Positions 14,655 through 23,289 of a stretch of DNA of 57,611 nucleotides are shown piece after piece; within the stretch, counting starts at the first letter, position 1; each line of letters opens with the position of its first letter. This stretch comes from an uncultured Opitutia bacterium. GTDB lineage: Bacteria > Verrucomicrobiota > Verrucomicrobiia > Opitutales > Opitutaceae. Under the pieces are notes generated by a model, which saw nothing but the letters and a program-made list of their open reading frames with translations, did no database searches and was not told the DNA's origin. Location: contig CAIQKV010000050.1 in NCBI GenBank assembly GCA_903872505.1, positions 1 through 57,611 of the forward strand, written 5' to 3'. Made by a program: the position numbers and the translations under genes.

Positions 14655-15378
14655 GGGGAAGGTGGGGCCTGGGCCCGGTCGGGAATAACAGGCTCACCAC
14701 GGTGCCCTGGCCGGGGGCACTTTCGATCCGCAGTTCGCCGCGATGGGCCTGCAGTACCCGGCGCACCGTGGGCAGGCCGAGGCCGAAGCTCCGGCCCCCG
14801 GCCTTGGTGGTGAAAAACGGGCGGTCCATTTGGGTGCGCAGCTCGGCGGGCAGGCCGGGACCGTGGTCCCGGACGGACAAAGCCACCCAGGTCTGGCCGG
14901 CCGTGATCACCGGCTCCGCGCTGATCTCCACGGGCTCGCCCGGCGCCGCCGCCTGGCGGGAGTTCTGCACGAGATTCGCGAGGGCAATTTTAATCAGGTC
15001 GGCACAGCCAAGTATTTCCGGGAGCGGCTGGACCAGCCGCAGGTGCAGCGGCGCCACCGCGTCCGTCGCCGGCTCCGCCGTGTCCACGAATTCCCGCAGG
15101 AACGGCTCCAGCCCGAGGGGGACGAAGACATTCCCGACGGTGGTCGCGGCGCCGTATTCCGCCAACCGGTCCATGAGCTGCGTCGCGAGGTCCGCATTGC
15201 CCCGCAGCCGGCCGATGAGCTTCTGCATCCGGGCATCGTCCACCTGCCGCGTGATCATCTCCAGCACCAGCCGGAAGGGTGCGAGCAGGTTCTTGACCTC
15301 GTGCGCCAGACCTTCCGTCAGTTCTGCGATTTCATCCGGGACCGCCGGGGTGGGGAGACTTTCGTCGATGGACTTCAT
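14641..15378 (-). CDS. Soluble histidine kinase, NtrB-like core
   Basis: 245 residues with no membrane span and almost no sensor region: a short N-terminus, then the phospho-acceptor box EGLAHEVKNLLAPF with H26, then HATPase with NLVQNSRQAA (N-box), VRDHGPGLP, TTKAGGRSFGLGLPTVRRVL and SAPGQGTVVSLLFP. The HEVKN box is of the NtrB/ZraS type rather than the HE(L/F)RTPL type of its neighbours. With no input domain, it likely serves as a relay or phosphatase step in the operon, or is recruited by another component. It overlaps the hybrid kinase gene upstream by ATGA and the next kinase by 14 bases. Confidence 0.93.
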   Translation of the reverse strand: MKSIDESLPTPAVPDEIAELTEGLAHEVKNLLAPFRLVLEMITRQVDDARMQKLIGRLRGNADLATQLMDRLAEYGAATTVGNVFVPLGLEPFLREFVDTAEPATDAVAPLHLRLVQPLPEILGCADLIKIALANLVQNSRQAAAPGEPVEISAEPVITAGQTWVALSVRDHGPGLPAELRTQMDRPFFTTKAGGRSFGLGLPTVRRVLQAHRGELRIESAPGQGTVVSLLFPTGPRPHLPHVTH

Positions 15379-18300
15379 GGTGGAAAGGGGTTGGCCGGCG
15401 AGGCGCGAATGCGGAGATGGGTGGCGATCATGGCATCAAGGGCGGCAAAATCCACGGGCTTGGACAGGTAGCCCACGGCGCCCGCCTCAAAACACTGCGT
15501 GGCGTCCGAGAGCCGGGCGAAGGCGGTGAGCATGACGACGGGAATCTCCGCGGTCCGGGGATCCGCCTTGAGGCGGCAGGTGGCCTCCAGGCCGTCGATA
15601 CCGGGCATCCGGACATCCATCAGGATGAGGTTCGGCTGCAGGGCGAGGGCCTGGGCGATCGCCGCCTCGCCGTGGGTGGCCTGGGCCACCCGATAACCCT
15701 CGAGTTCCAGGTAGGCCGAGAGGATCTCCAGATTCGCGGGATAGTCCTCGACGGCCAGGATCAGGAAATCGCCCGGCCGCTCCGGCTTGGCCGGGACCGG
15801 CGGGGTGATGGGCGGCGGTTTGGCGGCGAGGACCGGCGCACGAACCGGCAGGCGCACGATAAACTCGCTGGCATGGCCGGGCTCGCAGCTGAGTTCCAGC
15901 GAGCCGCCGTGCATTTCCGCCAGCCGCCGCGCGATGGGCAGGCCCAAGCCGGTGCCGCCCGGCAACGCCGGCGATGTCCCGGTGGCGGAGCCCTGCTCGA
16001 ACTCCTGGAAGATCCGGTCGCGATCCGCCGGGGCCACGCCCTTCCCGGTGTCCGTCACCGTGAACACGATTTCGGGCGGGCTGGCGGTTTCCTGGGTCCG
16101 CAGGGTGATGGTGCCGTGCGCGGGGGTGAACTTCACCGCGTTGCTCAGGAGGTTGATCAGGATCTGTTTCAGGCGCAGCGGATCGGCCGCGATTGCCGGG
16201 GTGCGGTGATGAAAATTCTTTATGAGCCGGATCTCCTTGAGCGCCGCCTGGACGTCGTGCATTTCCAGGCAGGCTTCGCACAGCGCGGTCACATCCACTG
16301 CCGCCAACTCCAGGGTGAGCTTGCCGGACTCGGCCTTGGTGAGGTCCAGCAGGTCATTGATCAGGGAAAGTAAATGGGCGCTATTTTCCTTGGTCCGCTG
16401 CAGGGAGTGCATTTGGCGGTCATCCAACGGGCCCAACCGGCCCTGCACGAGCAACTGGAGGTTGCCCAGGATCACATTCAGCGGGGTGCGGAGCTCGTGG
16501 CTGATGTTGCCCAGGAATGCGCTCTTGGCTTGGTTGGCCGCCTCGGCCCGCTCCTTCGCCCGCCCGATTTCCACCGCCGCCTGCTTCAGCCGCGTGATGT
16601 CGGTGCTGATGCCCATGTAGTTCACCAGGCGGCCCGCTTCGTCAAAGACCGGCTGAATCTCGACACTGGCCCAATACCGGCGCCGATCCTTGGTATAGTT
16701 TTGCACCTCGGCCGTGAACGCACGTTGAGTTTGAAACCCCTCCCGAAAGCGTTGGACGCTGATCGGGTCGGTTTCCGGTCCATGCAGGAGGGAGCCCGGG
16801 GTCCGGCCCAGCGCTTCAGCTTGCGTGTAACCGGTTACGCGGGTGAAACCCGCGTTGGACCACTCGATCCTGCCCGCTGCATCCGCCAGGATCACCGAGT
16901 TGTTGGTGGACGTCGCCACCAGCGCCAGCTTGCGCGCCTCCAGTTCCTTGGCGTGGATGATTAGGTTGGCGGCGCGAATGGACTCGTTGGAAACCTCCAG
17001 CTGCTGGTTGGCCAATTTCAGGTCACTGGTCCGTCCCTCGGCGATCTCATTCGCCCGCTGGGCGAAACCCTGCAGGTTCAGGATCAGACCGGCCAGCAGC
17101 ACCGTCACGAACGCGAGCCCGCTGGCCGCCAGGAGGGCCATCAACTGCTCAAATCTCGCCGTCCCCGGCCGGACACTCAGTCCGACGGTGAAGCGATATT
17201 GCGCCAGCAGGACCGATGCGGTCTGGTCAAAGGTGGAGGGAGCCGCCGCGTCCGCATAAAGCAGGTCGGAGGGCGCCGTGTAGCTCCCCTCAAACAGGCT
17301 GCAGGTAAACTCCCGCTGTTTCGTTCCCAGTGCGCCGTGGATGAATTCCTCGTAGACAAACGGAGAGTAGACCCAGCATTGGAAAGCGGCACGGCGCTGC
17401 GCCACGGTGTTGATTTCGTGCCCGGCCGCATAGACGGGAACCATGAGCAGGAATCCCGGCCGGGACCGTTGATCCTGCACCAGGCGGATCGGGCGCGTGA
17501 TCTGCGGCATCCCGGTGTCCCGGGCCAGCTCGGCGGCCTCCCGCCGCTTGCTCTCCGTGGCCAGGTCCAACCCGAGGGCGGGCCCGTTGGATTCGAGAGG
17601 TTCGATCAGCCCGATCACATAGTGCTGCCCGTCGGCCAGCGGGCCTAGACCCTCCGCGACCGGATGGATCCGCAACTCCGGCCGCCGGGCTTCCGCGCGG
17701 AGGGCCTGAAACGTCGGCAGCATCTCGGTTGTGACCGGGTAGACGACCCCCACGCCATGGACCCCGGGATACTCGTCGAACAGGCGCAGGCTGGAAACGT
17801 AGTTGTGCCATTGGGCCCGGCTCAGGGGGGCCGACGTGATGCTGAGCATGCTGGCCCCGCCCCGCAGCGTGTCGATGTAGGTCTGCATCCGCTCCTGCAG
17901 GTCGTGCCGCACGCCATCCATCTGGCTGGACACGCGCTGCTCGGCGAGCATGCGCCGCTCCTGCTCCACCGTGGAGAAAAGCCAGCTGCTCGCGCAAAAT
18001 CCCCCCACGAGCACCACCCCCGACCAGCCGAGCAACCGGCGGCGGTCGAACGAAGCGAGCAACAGGCAAACCAGGCTGAAAAGCACCAGAAAGATGCCGA
18101 GGGGCGCAAAACTGACCTCCACGCTTCCCGGGCTCAGCGCCCATCCCCAGAACCGGACGAGCAGGATCAGCATCGTGACCACGATGACAGGCGTGAACTT
18201 AACCGCGTTCTCCCCCGCGAGCAGATATGCAATCACGGGCAGCAGCAGCAGCAGAAAGATCAGGTTCCGGCCCCCGGGAATCACGATCAAGCCCACGAGC

Positions 18301-18899
18301 GCCGCCGCCAGGAGCATGACCATGATCCCTCCCAGCGCGGCGCTGCGCGGGGTGATGCGCGACGGTTCCGCCAGCCAGGCGCCAATCGTCAGGCAGGCCG
18401 GACCGGCCACCAGGATTCCCAGCGCATCGCCCAGCCACCAAGTCTGGGCCAGCGCGGGCGCGGCGGCGATTGGCATGCAACCCAATTCCACCAGCACGCT
18501 GCTGCCGATCAGGATTGCGCCGAGCGGAGCCACGGCCGCCACCACCAGGAAGCCGACCGTCTCGCGCTGGGTGTTCAGCCATTCGCTGCCGACCAGGACC
18601 CGGTGAAAGATTTCGCGTCCCAGCCACGCGGCCGTCGTTGCGCCGACGGCGAGGCCGGCGGCCCCCAGCCACGGCGTGTCGAACCAGGCGCTGGCGAAGG
18701 CCCCCAGCAGCGTGCCCGCCAGGGTCCGGCGGCCGCCCTTGATCGCCGCCACCGTGGCCAGGCCCGCGGCGGGCCAGAAGGCGGAGACGCCCCGGTCCGA
18801 GAGCCCGAAATGCACGCTGGCGCGGGCCAGCAGAAAATACCCCACGGCCGTCAGGGCCATGAGGGGGAGGGTGCGGAAGGCTGGCCTATTCGGACGCAT
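15375..18899 (-). CDS. Hybrid sensor kinase: MASE1-CHASE-PAS-HisKA-HATPase-receiver
   Basis: 1174 residues from the ATG at 18899; the frame is open 60 codons further up but that part lies inside the neighbouring gene. Residues 1-300 form a MASE1-type membrane sensor (GVSAFWPAAGLATVAAIKGGRRTLAGTLLGAF). About 330-560 is a CHASE extracytoplasmic domain (RHDLQERMQTYIDTLRGGASML, EYPGVHGVGVVYPV), a transmembrane helix follows near 590, PAS at about 655-780 (TNNSVILADAAGRIEWSN), HisKA with H801 (ISHELRTPLN), HATPase, and a receiver with D1095 (LILMDVRMPGIDG). Internal kinase-receiver pairing indicates a phosphorelay, yet no Hpt protein is visible nearby. Overlaps both neighbours. Confidence 0.94.
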   Translation of the reverse strand: MRPNRPAFRTLPLMALTAVGYFLLARASVHFGLSDRGVSAFWPAAGLATVAAIKGGRRTLAGTLLGAFASAWFDTPWLGAAGLAVGATTAAWLGREIFHRVLVGSEWLNTQRETVGFLVVAAVAPLGAILIGSSVLVELGCMPIAAAPALAQTWWLGDALGILVAGPACLTIGAWLAEPSRITPRSAALGGIMVMLLAAALVGLIVIPGGRNLIFLLLLLPVIAYLLAGENAVKFTPVIVVTMLILLVRFWGWALSPGSVEVSFAPLGIFLVLFSLVCLLLASFDRRRLLGWSGVVLVGGFCASSWLFSTVEQERRMLAEQRVSSQMDGVRHDLQERMQTYIDTLRGGASMLSITSAPLSRAQWHNYVSSLRLFDEYPGVHGVGVVYPVTTEMLPTFQALRAEARRPELRIHPVAEGLGPLADGQHYVIGLIEPLESNGPALGLDLATESKRREAAELARDTGMPQITRPIRLVQDQRSRPGFLLMVPVYAAGHEINTVAQRRAAFQCWVYSPFVYEEFIHGALGTKQREFTCSLFEGSYTAPSDLLYADAAAPSTFDQTASVLLAQYRFTVGLSVRPGTARFEQLMALLAASGLAFVTVLLAGLILNLQGFAQRANEIAEGRTSDLKLANQQLEVSNESIRAANLIIHAKELEARKLALVATSTNNSVILADAAGRIEWSNAGFTRVTGYTQAEALGRTPGSLLHGPETDPISVQRFREGFQTQRAFTAEVQNYTKDRRRYWASVEIQPVFDEAGRLVNYMGISTDITRLKQAAVEIGRAKERAEAANQAKSAFLGNISHELRTPLNVILGNLQLLVQGRLGPLDDRQMHSLQRTKENSAHLLSLINDLLDLTKAESGKLTLELAAVDVTALCEACLEMHDVQAALKEIRLIKNFHHRTPAIAADPLRLKQILINLLSNAVKFTPAHGTITLRTQETASPPEIVFTVTDTGKGVAPADRDRIFQEFEQGSATGTSPALPGGTGLGLPIARRLAEMHGGSLELSCEPGHASEFIVRLPVRAPVLAAKPPPITPPVPAKPERPGDFLILAVEDYPANLEILSAYLELEGYRVAQATHGEAAIAQALALQPNLILMDVRMPGIDGLEATCRLKADPRTAEIPVVMLTAFARLSDATQCFEAGAVGYLSKPVDFAALDAMIATHLRIRASPANPFPP

Positions 18900-19983
18900 G
18901 GAACGTGAAGCCGGCCTCGACGCCGCGCGGTTCCGCGTGGTTTCGGATGAAGAACTCGCCGTTGACCGACCGGGCAAACAGGGTGCAGATCGCCAAGCCC
19001 AGGCCGATGCCTTGCTGCTCCGCCTCACTGCGTTCAAATTGGTGGAACGTGCCGATCTGGGGAATGAACTTCGGGGCAATGCCGGGCCCTTGATCCACCA
19101 TGGTCAGCCGATAGCCGCTGTCCGTCATCCGGCCATGCAGGTGGAGCGGCGTGCGCGGCAGGGTGAACTTGCAGGCGTTGTCCACCAGTTGCGCCACCAC
19201 CCGGTGCAGGAAGCCGTCGGGAATCTCCAGGGCGGCCGGCGCCACGTCCAGTGAGAGGTCGCGCTCGCGGCCGTACCGCTCCGCGGTCCAGACGGCCGAG
19301 GCCAGCATCTGGGCCAGCCACCCGGACCGGCGAACCGTGTCCCGCGGACCCTGATCCCGGAGGCGGCCGTCCAGTTCCAGCCACAGCGTGAACGTGTCCA
19401 TCAGCAGCATCAGCCGGTGGCCGCTGGCCTTGAGGTTCGTGGAATATTGCTCGGTCTCTTCCAGCGAGAGCCCGCGGCCCTCGCGCGCGGTCTCCGCCAT
19501 GAGATCCGCATAGCCCAGCAGCCCGGTCAGGGGCGTCCGGATTTCGTGCGGCAGGTAGCGCATCAGGAATTTCGTCCGGTCCTCGCGGGCGTGGCGAATC
19601 CGCTCGGCGCGCTCCAGGCGGACGCGGATGCTGCCGAGCGCGTCCTCCGGCTCAAACGGCTTGGGAATGTAGTCGTCCGCACCCATCGCCAGCCCGGTGC
19701 GCACGTCGGCGACCGCGGCCTTGGCGGAGAGGAAGATGAACGGCACGTCGTCAAACGCCGCCAGGTTGCGCACGCTCCGCAGCAGCTCGTAGCCGTTTTT
19801 CTTCGGCATGCGGATGTCGCTGAGGATCAGCGCGGGTTTGGCCCCCGCCAGCAACAGGTCCAGGGCCACCTGGCCGTCCGTGGCCGTCTGCACCTCGTAA
19901 CCCTCGTCTACGAGCAGCATTTCCAGGGTGGCCATGACGAGCGGGTCATCCTCGACGATGAGCAGTAGGGGCTTGGGGCTCAT
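18886..19983 (-). CDS. Receiver-first histidine kinase (REC-HisKA-HATPase)
   Basis: 365 residues from the ATG at 19983; an upstream ATG (20091) would add 36 Arg/Pro-rich residues. An N-terminal receiver with EDD (11-13), phospho-acceptor D56 in LILSDIRMPKKNG and Lys in IPKPFEP; then a kinase core with H146 in YLPHEIRTPLTGLLGY, N-box VAQLVDNACKFTLP, DQGPGIAP and GIGLGLAICTLFARS. The receiver probably gates the kinase, so it can take phosphate from one kinase and pass it on. Soluble. Its start overlaps the end of the PAS kinase gene and its end overlaps the hybrid kinase gene start by 14 bases. Confidence 0.93.
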   Translation of the reverse strand: MSPKPLLLIVEDDPLVMATLEMLLVDEGYEVQTATDGQVALDLLLAGAKPALILSDIRMPKKNGYELLRSVRNLAAFDDVPFIFLSAKAAVADVRTGLAMGADDYIPKPFEPEDALGSIRVRLERAERIRHAREDRTKFLMRYLPHEIRTPLTGLLGYADLMAETAREGRGLSLEETEQYSTNLKASGHRLMLLMDTFTLWLELDGRLRDQGPRDTVRRSGWLAQMLASAVWTAERYGRERDLSLDVAPAALEIPDGFLHRVVAQLVDNACKFTLPRTPLHLHGRMTDSGYRLTMVDQGPGIAPKFIPQIGTFHQFERSEAEQQGIGLGLAICTLFARSVNGEFFIRNHAEPRGVEAGFTFHASE

Positions 19984-21836
19984 GGGCTGGAGGGGTGGGC
20001 GGCCGCGACCGGCTGGTGCAGGGGAAAGTACAATTCGAACGTGGTGCCGGCATCCTCGGCGCTGCTGAACGCGATGCGCCCGTGGTGGCAATCCACCGCA
20101 CGTTTCACGATCGCCAGTCCCAGGCCGGTCCCCGGAGTCACCCCGACGTTGGCGGCCCGGAAGAAGGCCGAGAATACCTTGTCCTGCTGCTGGAGGGGGA
20201 TGCCCCGGCCCTGGTCGCGGATGCGGAACGCCAGTTCGTCCCCCGCGGAGGTGACCTGGATGGCAACCTTGGTCGAGGCGGGTGAATACTTGAGCGCGTT
20301 GGAAATCAGGTTCTCGAAGGCGGCGCTGAGCAGGTTCTCGTCGGCGTGGAGGGTGAGTTCCGGCGGCACGGCGCAGGTCAGTTCCAGCCGGGGATCCGTC
20401 GTGAGGGTCGTGTCGTTGAACCGGGTGACGAGCGCGGTGACCAGCTCCGCGACCGGCACCGGCTTCAGCTCGATTTCTTCCGTGTTGTACTCCAGACGGT
20501 TCAGGAACAGCACCTGGTCCACCAACTCCTTCAGCGACCGGATGGACTCCGCCTGCAGGTCGAAGTACCGGGTCACTTTCTCGTCGACCCCCTTGTCGAT
20601 CCGCTTCCGAAGCAGGAAATGGGCGCCCTGCATGGCCGTGAGGGGCGTGCGGAATCCGTGCGAGATCATGGACACAAACTCGCGCTGCATGGTGAACAGT
20701 TCGTACTGGTGGTCGGCGACCTTGGCCGCCTCCCGCTCCAGCCGCGTCCGCTGCGTGATATCGAGGTAGATGCCGCCAATTTGCTGCACCTGCCCGGCTT
20801 GGTCGAAGATCGGAAACTTCGCGATTTCCAGTTCCAGGGCGCCGTCCGGCCGATGCAGCAGCCCCACCCGACTCACGGCGTTACGCGTGCGCAGGATCTC
20901 ACGGTCAAATTGCTCAAGCTGCTCGGCCTCATCACGCGGAAACACCTCGTGCGCGCGGCGTCCGATCACTAGATTCGGTGCGATGCCGAGCATCTCGGAT
21001 CCACGTTGGTTGATAAAGATGTAAGGCCCGTCCACCTGCTTGATCACGACGGCGGCCGGCACGTGATCGACGAAGCTGCGGAACAGTGCCTCGCTGGTCG
21101 CCAACCGCTCGTGCATCTCCACCTCGGGGCTGCGGTCGCGGCAGTTGCAGGCAATGCCGCCGTCGGGCAGCAGGGAAAGGGTCAAGTCCTCGCTGAAGGC
21201 GGTTCCGTCCTGTCGTTGCGCCGGCATCACGCCGTGCCAGTGTCCTTCGGATTGAAGGGCCGGGAAAGCCTCCGCCTGGATATGCTGCACGCCTTCCGGC
21301 GAATAGAGGATCTGCCAGGGCTTGCCCAAGACCTCCGCTTGGTCCTTGAAGCCGAAGATCCGCAGATGCTCCGGGTTCATGTACGTGAAGCAGCCGGCGG
21401 CATCGGTCAGGGCAAACCCCTCGCGGGATTTTTCGAGGCCCTGCAGGAGCCCCTTCGACTTGGCGTCGATCGCCGTCAGCGGCGAGGCGGACTGGCCGGT
21501 CAATTCCCCCTCCCTGGGCGTGAAGGTCACGATCGCCTCATTCGGGCCCGGGTTGAAAATCTGGAGGGTGGTGGTTTCCGCCTTGGTGCCGGCGGATGCC
21601 ACGTCTGCCTGGCCGCCAGGATGCGCGGAGCCGCCAAAGATCCAGTGGCCCGCCAGGGCCGAGCGCTGCGTCGCCAGTTGGCGCGCGACCAGCGCGACGG
21701 GGCTCGCGGGGTCGCCCACCGCGAGCCAGCCGGAGCCGGGCGAACCCGCCACGACGGTGCATTGGATCGCGCGACTGGTGCCCGTGCGGCAAAACTTCAG
21801 GACTCCGGCCAGGGGCGGGCGCAGCCCGGCGTTCAC
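19980..21836 (-). CDS. PAS-PAS histidine kinase with an altered H-box
   Basis: 618 residues from GTG 21836, which overlaps the stop of the LuxR-type regulator gene (GTGA). Residues 1-140 are an input region I do not recognise (CTVVAGSPGSGWLAVGDP...). PAS1 at about 145-265 (REGFALTDAAGCFTYMNPEHLRIFGF), PAS2 at about 270-380 (VPAAVVIKQVDGPYIFINQRGSEMLG), HisKA, and HATPase (NLISNALKYSPAST, DQGRGIPL, GTGLGLAIVKRAV). The H-box reads MISHGFRTPLT: H393 is present but the acidic residue that normally follows it is Gly394 (codon GGA, against GAA/GAG for Glu). No membrane span, so cytoplasmic. Likely partner of the overlapping response regulator. Confidence 0.93.
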   Translation of the reverse strand: MNAGLRPPLAGVLKFCRTGTSRAIQCTVVAGSPGSGWLAVGDPASPVALVARQLATQRSALAGHWIFGGSAHPGGQADVASAGTKAETTTLQIFNPGPNEAIVTFTPREGELTGQSASPLTAIDAKSKGLLQGLEKSREGFALTDAAGCFTYMNPEHLRIFGFKDQAEVLGKPWQILYSPEGVQHIQAEAFPALQSEGHWHGVMPAQRQDGTAFSEDLTLSLLPDGGIACNCRDRSPEVEMHERLATSEALFRSFVDHVPAAVVIKQVDGPYIFINQRGSEMLGIAPNLVIGRRAHEVFPRDEAEQLEQFDREILRTRNAVSRVGLLHRPDGALELEIAKFPIFDQAGQVQQIGGIYLDITQRTRLEREAAKVADHQYELFTMQREFVSMISHGFRTPLTAMQGAHFLLRKRIDKGVDEKVTRYFDLQAESIRSLKELVDQVLFLNRLEYNTEEIELKPVPVAELVTALVTRFNDTTLTTDPRLELTCAVPPELTLHADENLLSAAFENLISNALKYSPASTKVAIQVTSAGDELAFRIRDQGRGIPLQQQDKVFSAFFRAANVGVTPGTGLGLAIVKRAVDCHHGRIAFSSAEDAGTTFELYFPLHQPVAAAHPSSP

Positions 21837-22552
21837 GTGGAGGCCCCCCGGGGCGCGGAATTGCCCGCCGCTGGCTGGGCCTCGATTTCCAGCCAACCCT
21901 GGGCGACCGCCAGGACGATCAGGTCCTCGTTGGTCCGCGCCGTGAACTTGTCACGGAGCTTCATGAGGAGCTTGTAGATCATGGAGACGCTGAGATCGAG
22001 TTCGGTGGCGATTTCCTTCACCACCGCGCCCCGCGCGAGACTCCGCAGGATCGCCCGCTCCTGCGCGGCCAGGGTGGATTGCTTCAACCCGCCCATCACG
22101 GCTTCGCGCAGCAGGGCGCTGGCCTGCGCGCCCAGGTAGGTTTGCCCTTCGCGCACGCGGTTCACCGCCTCGACCAACTCGGAGAAAGGGGCGGATTTTT
22201 CCAAGAATCCGTGGGCGCCGAGCCGGATCGCCTCCTGCACCACCTGCATGGTGCAGGACGCGGTGAACACGAGGACGTTGATGTGGGGGTAATCCCGCTT
22301 CACCTCCGCCAGCAGGGCGAAACCGACGCTCCTTTCCGGCAGTCCGATGTCCAGCATCACGAGGTTCGGACTGGTGGTCGCCAAGGCCTCGCGCGCCGTC
22401 GCGGCATCGTAGGCGATTCCGGCGAGCGCATAGCCCTCTTGCTGGGTGATAAAGTCAGCCAAGAGCCGGGCGATGGAATGGTGATCATCGACGACCAGGA
22501 CACGACATACGCATGAGGGTGAGGCTGGGAGGTCTTTTGATGTGGCGGGCAC
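21833..22552 (-). CDS. NarL/LuxR-type response regulator
   Basis: 239 residues, GTG start at 22552. A receiver domain with VDDH (21-24) and phospho-acceptor D68 (LVMLDIGLPERSVG), switch region VFTAS and EKSAPF (Lys), then a C-terminal LuxR-type helix-turn-helix at about 155-220 (LAAQERAILRSLARGAVVKEIATELDLSVSMIYKLLMKLRDKF). The recognition helix follows the family pattern. It is the first gene and the only DNA-binding protein of the seven-gene operon, so it is the probable transcriptional output and perhaps its autoregulator. The 400 bases upstream are AT-rich and include a TATAAT (complement at 22597-22602) about 45 bases before the start. Confidence 0.95.
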   Translation of the reverse strand: MPATSKDLPASPSCVCRVLVVDDHHSIARLLADFITQQEGYALAGIAYDAATAREALATTSPNLVMLDIGLPERSVGFALLAEVKRDYPHINVLVFTASCTMQVVQEAIRLGAHGFLEKSAPFSELVEAVNRVREGQTYLGAQASALLREAVMGGLKQSTLAAQERAILRSLARGAVVKEIATELDLSVSMIYKLLMKLRDKFTARTNEDLIVLAVAQGWLEIEAQPAAGNSAPRGAST

Positions 22553-22969
22553 TGAGTGGAGAATACTACCGAAAGAGGGATGGTGCTATGATAGATATTA
22601 TATTTCGATAGGGGGTAATACCTATATTATATTCAATAACGCCATTAGTAGTAGTACTCACAATTCAACTTTATCGACCATTTAAATTACTGTCTGACAA
22701 TTAATAGTTAGATAGATGCAACTTTTTTGTGGATTCTGATCAGAAAATAAAAATAGGGTATAGCACCTAGATTATCTGCTACATTCCACGCTCTTATCGA
22801 TTCGGTATTTTACCGCGACTAGGGTGTCGGCTACAGGTATGCGCCACTGCAGGGCCAACCAAGGGGTATTTTATGCCACTCGCGCAGGTGGCCTTGATGA
22901 CTGATTAGCCCGGACGGACGCGAAAAACCCGCCAAGGTCCGCCGTCTGAAGATGAGTCTTGGTCGGCTT
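22553..22969. other. AT-rich gene-free stretch upstream of the signalling operon
   Basis: About 420 bases, strikingly AT-rich from 22560 to 22820 in an otherwise GC-rich window; no open frame of substance. It contains GGTAATACC-like and TAGGTATTACC-like runs around 22613-22626, a TATAAT on the minus strand (22597-22602), and several short dyads. It probably carries the promoter and operators of the seven-gene operon, and may in part be foreign DNA left by an integration event at tRNA-Asp. Confidence 0.5.
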
Positions 22970-22993
22970 AAATTGCGGGAGGGACGGGACTCG
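22970..22993 (-). other. Partial copy of the tRNA-Asp 3' end
   Basis: AAATTGCGGGAGGGACGGGACTCG matches 23109-23133, the 3' end of tRNA-Asp plus flank, with one deleted base and one substitution, in the same orientation 139 bases away. Such copies mark integration sites used by tRNA-targeting integrases. The element between is now only 140 bases, so if real it is a scar. Confidence 0.4.
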
Positions 22994-23083
22994 TCTGCGA
23001 GCGAAGCGAGTGGCCTGACACCTGCGATGGGCGGCTGCGCCCAAGGTCGCGGCTCGAGGCCCGCCTGGCTGCCCGGAAAACAG

Positions 23084-23107
23084 AAAAACCCCCGTTTTAC
23101 GGAGGTT
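23084..23107 (-). terminator. Terminator of tRNA-Asp
   Basis: On the minus strand, AACCTCCGT pairs with ACGGGGGTT (one G-T pair) around a 3-base loop, followed by TTTTTCTGTTTT. It starts 5 bases after the tRNA CCA end. Confidence 0.85.
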
Positions 23108-23112
23108 GAAAT

Positions 23113-23189
23113 TGGCGGGATGGACGGGACTCGAACCCGCGACCTTCTGCGTGACAGGCAGACGCTCTAACCAGCTGAGCTACCACCCC
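23113..23189 (-). tRNA. tRNA-Asp (GTC)
   Basis: 77 nt with encoded CCA. Acceptor GGGGTGG pairs with CCATCCC (one G-T), discriminator G73 as expected for Asp, D-arm GCTC/GAGC, anticodon loop CTGTCAC giving GTC, T-arm GCGGG-TTCGAGT-CCCGT. A terminator follows immediately. Confidence 0.97.
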
Positions 23190-23289
23190 GTGAATCGGGA
23201 AAGAGGCGGAACGTAGAATCGAGGTCAGGCAAGTCAAGAGTGGTTTCACCCTGATTGCCTGACCCCGGGCCCAGCCGGGCGCGATGGGC

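Noticed and set aside
22952-23170. A small frame ending in GGMDGTRTRDLLRDRQTL.
   Set aside because: It is the antisense of tRNA-Asp, a frequent annotation artefact.
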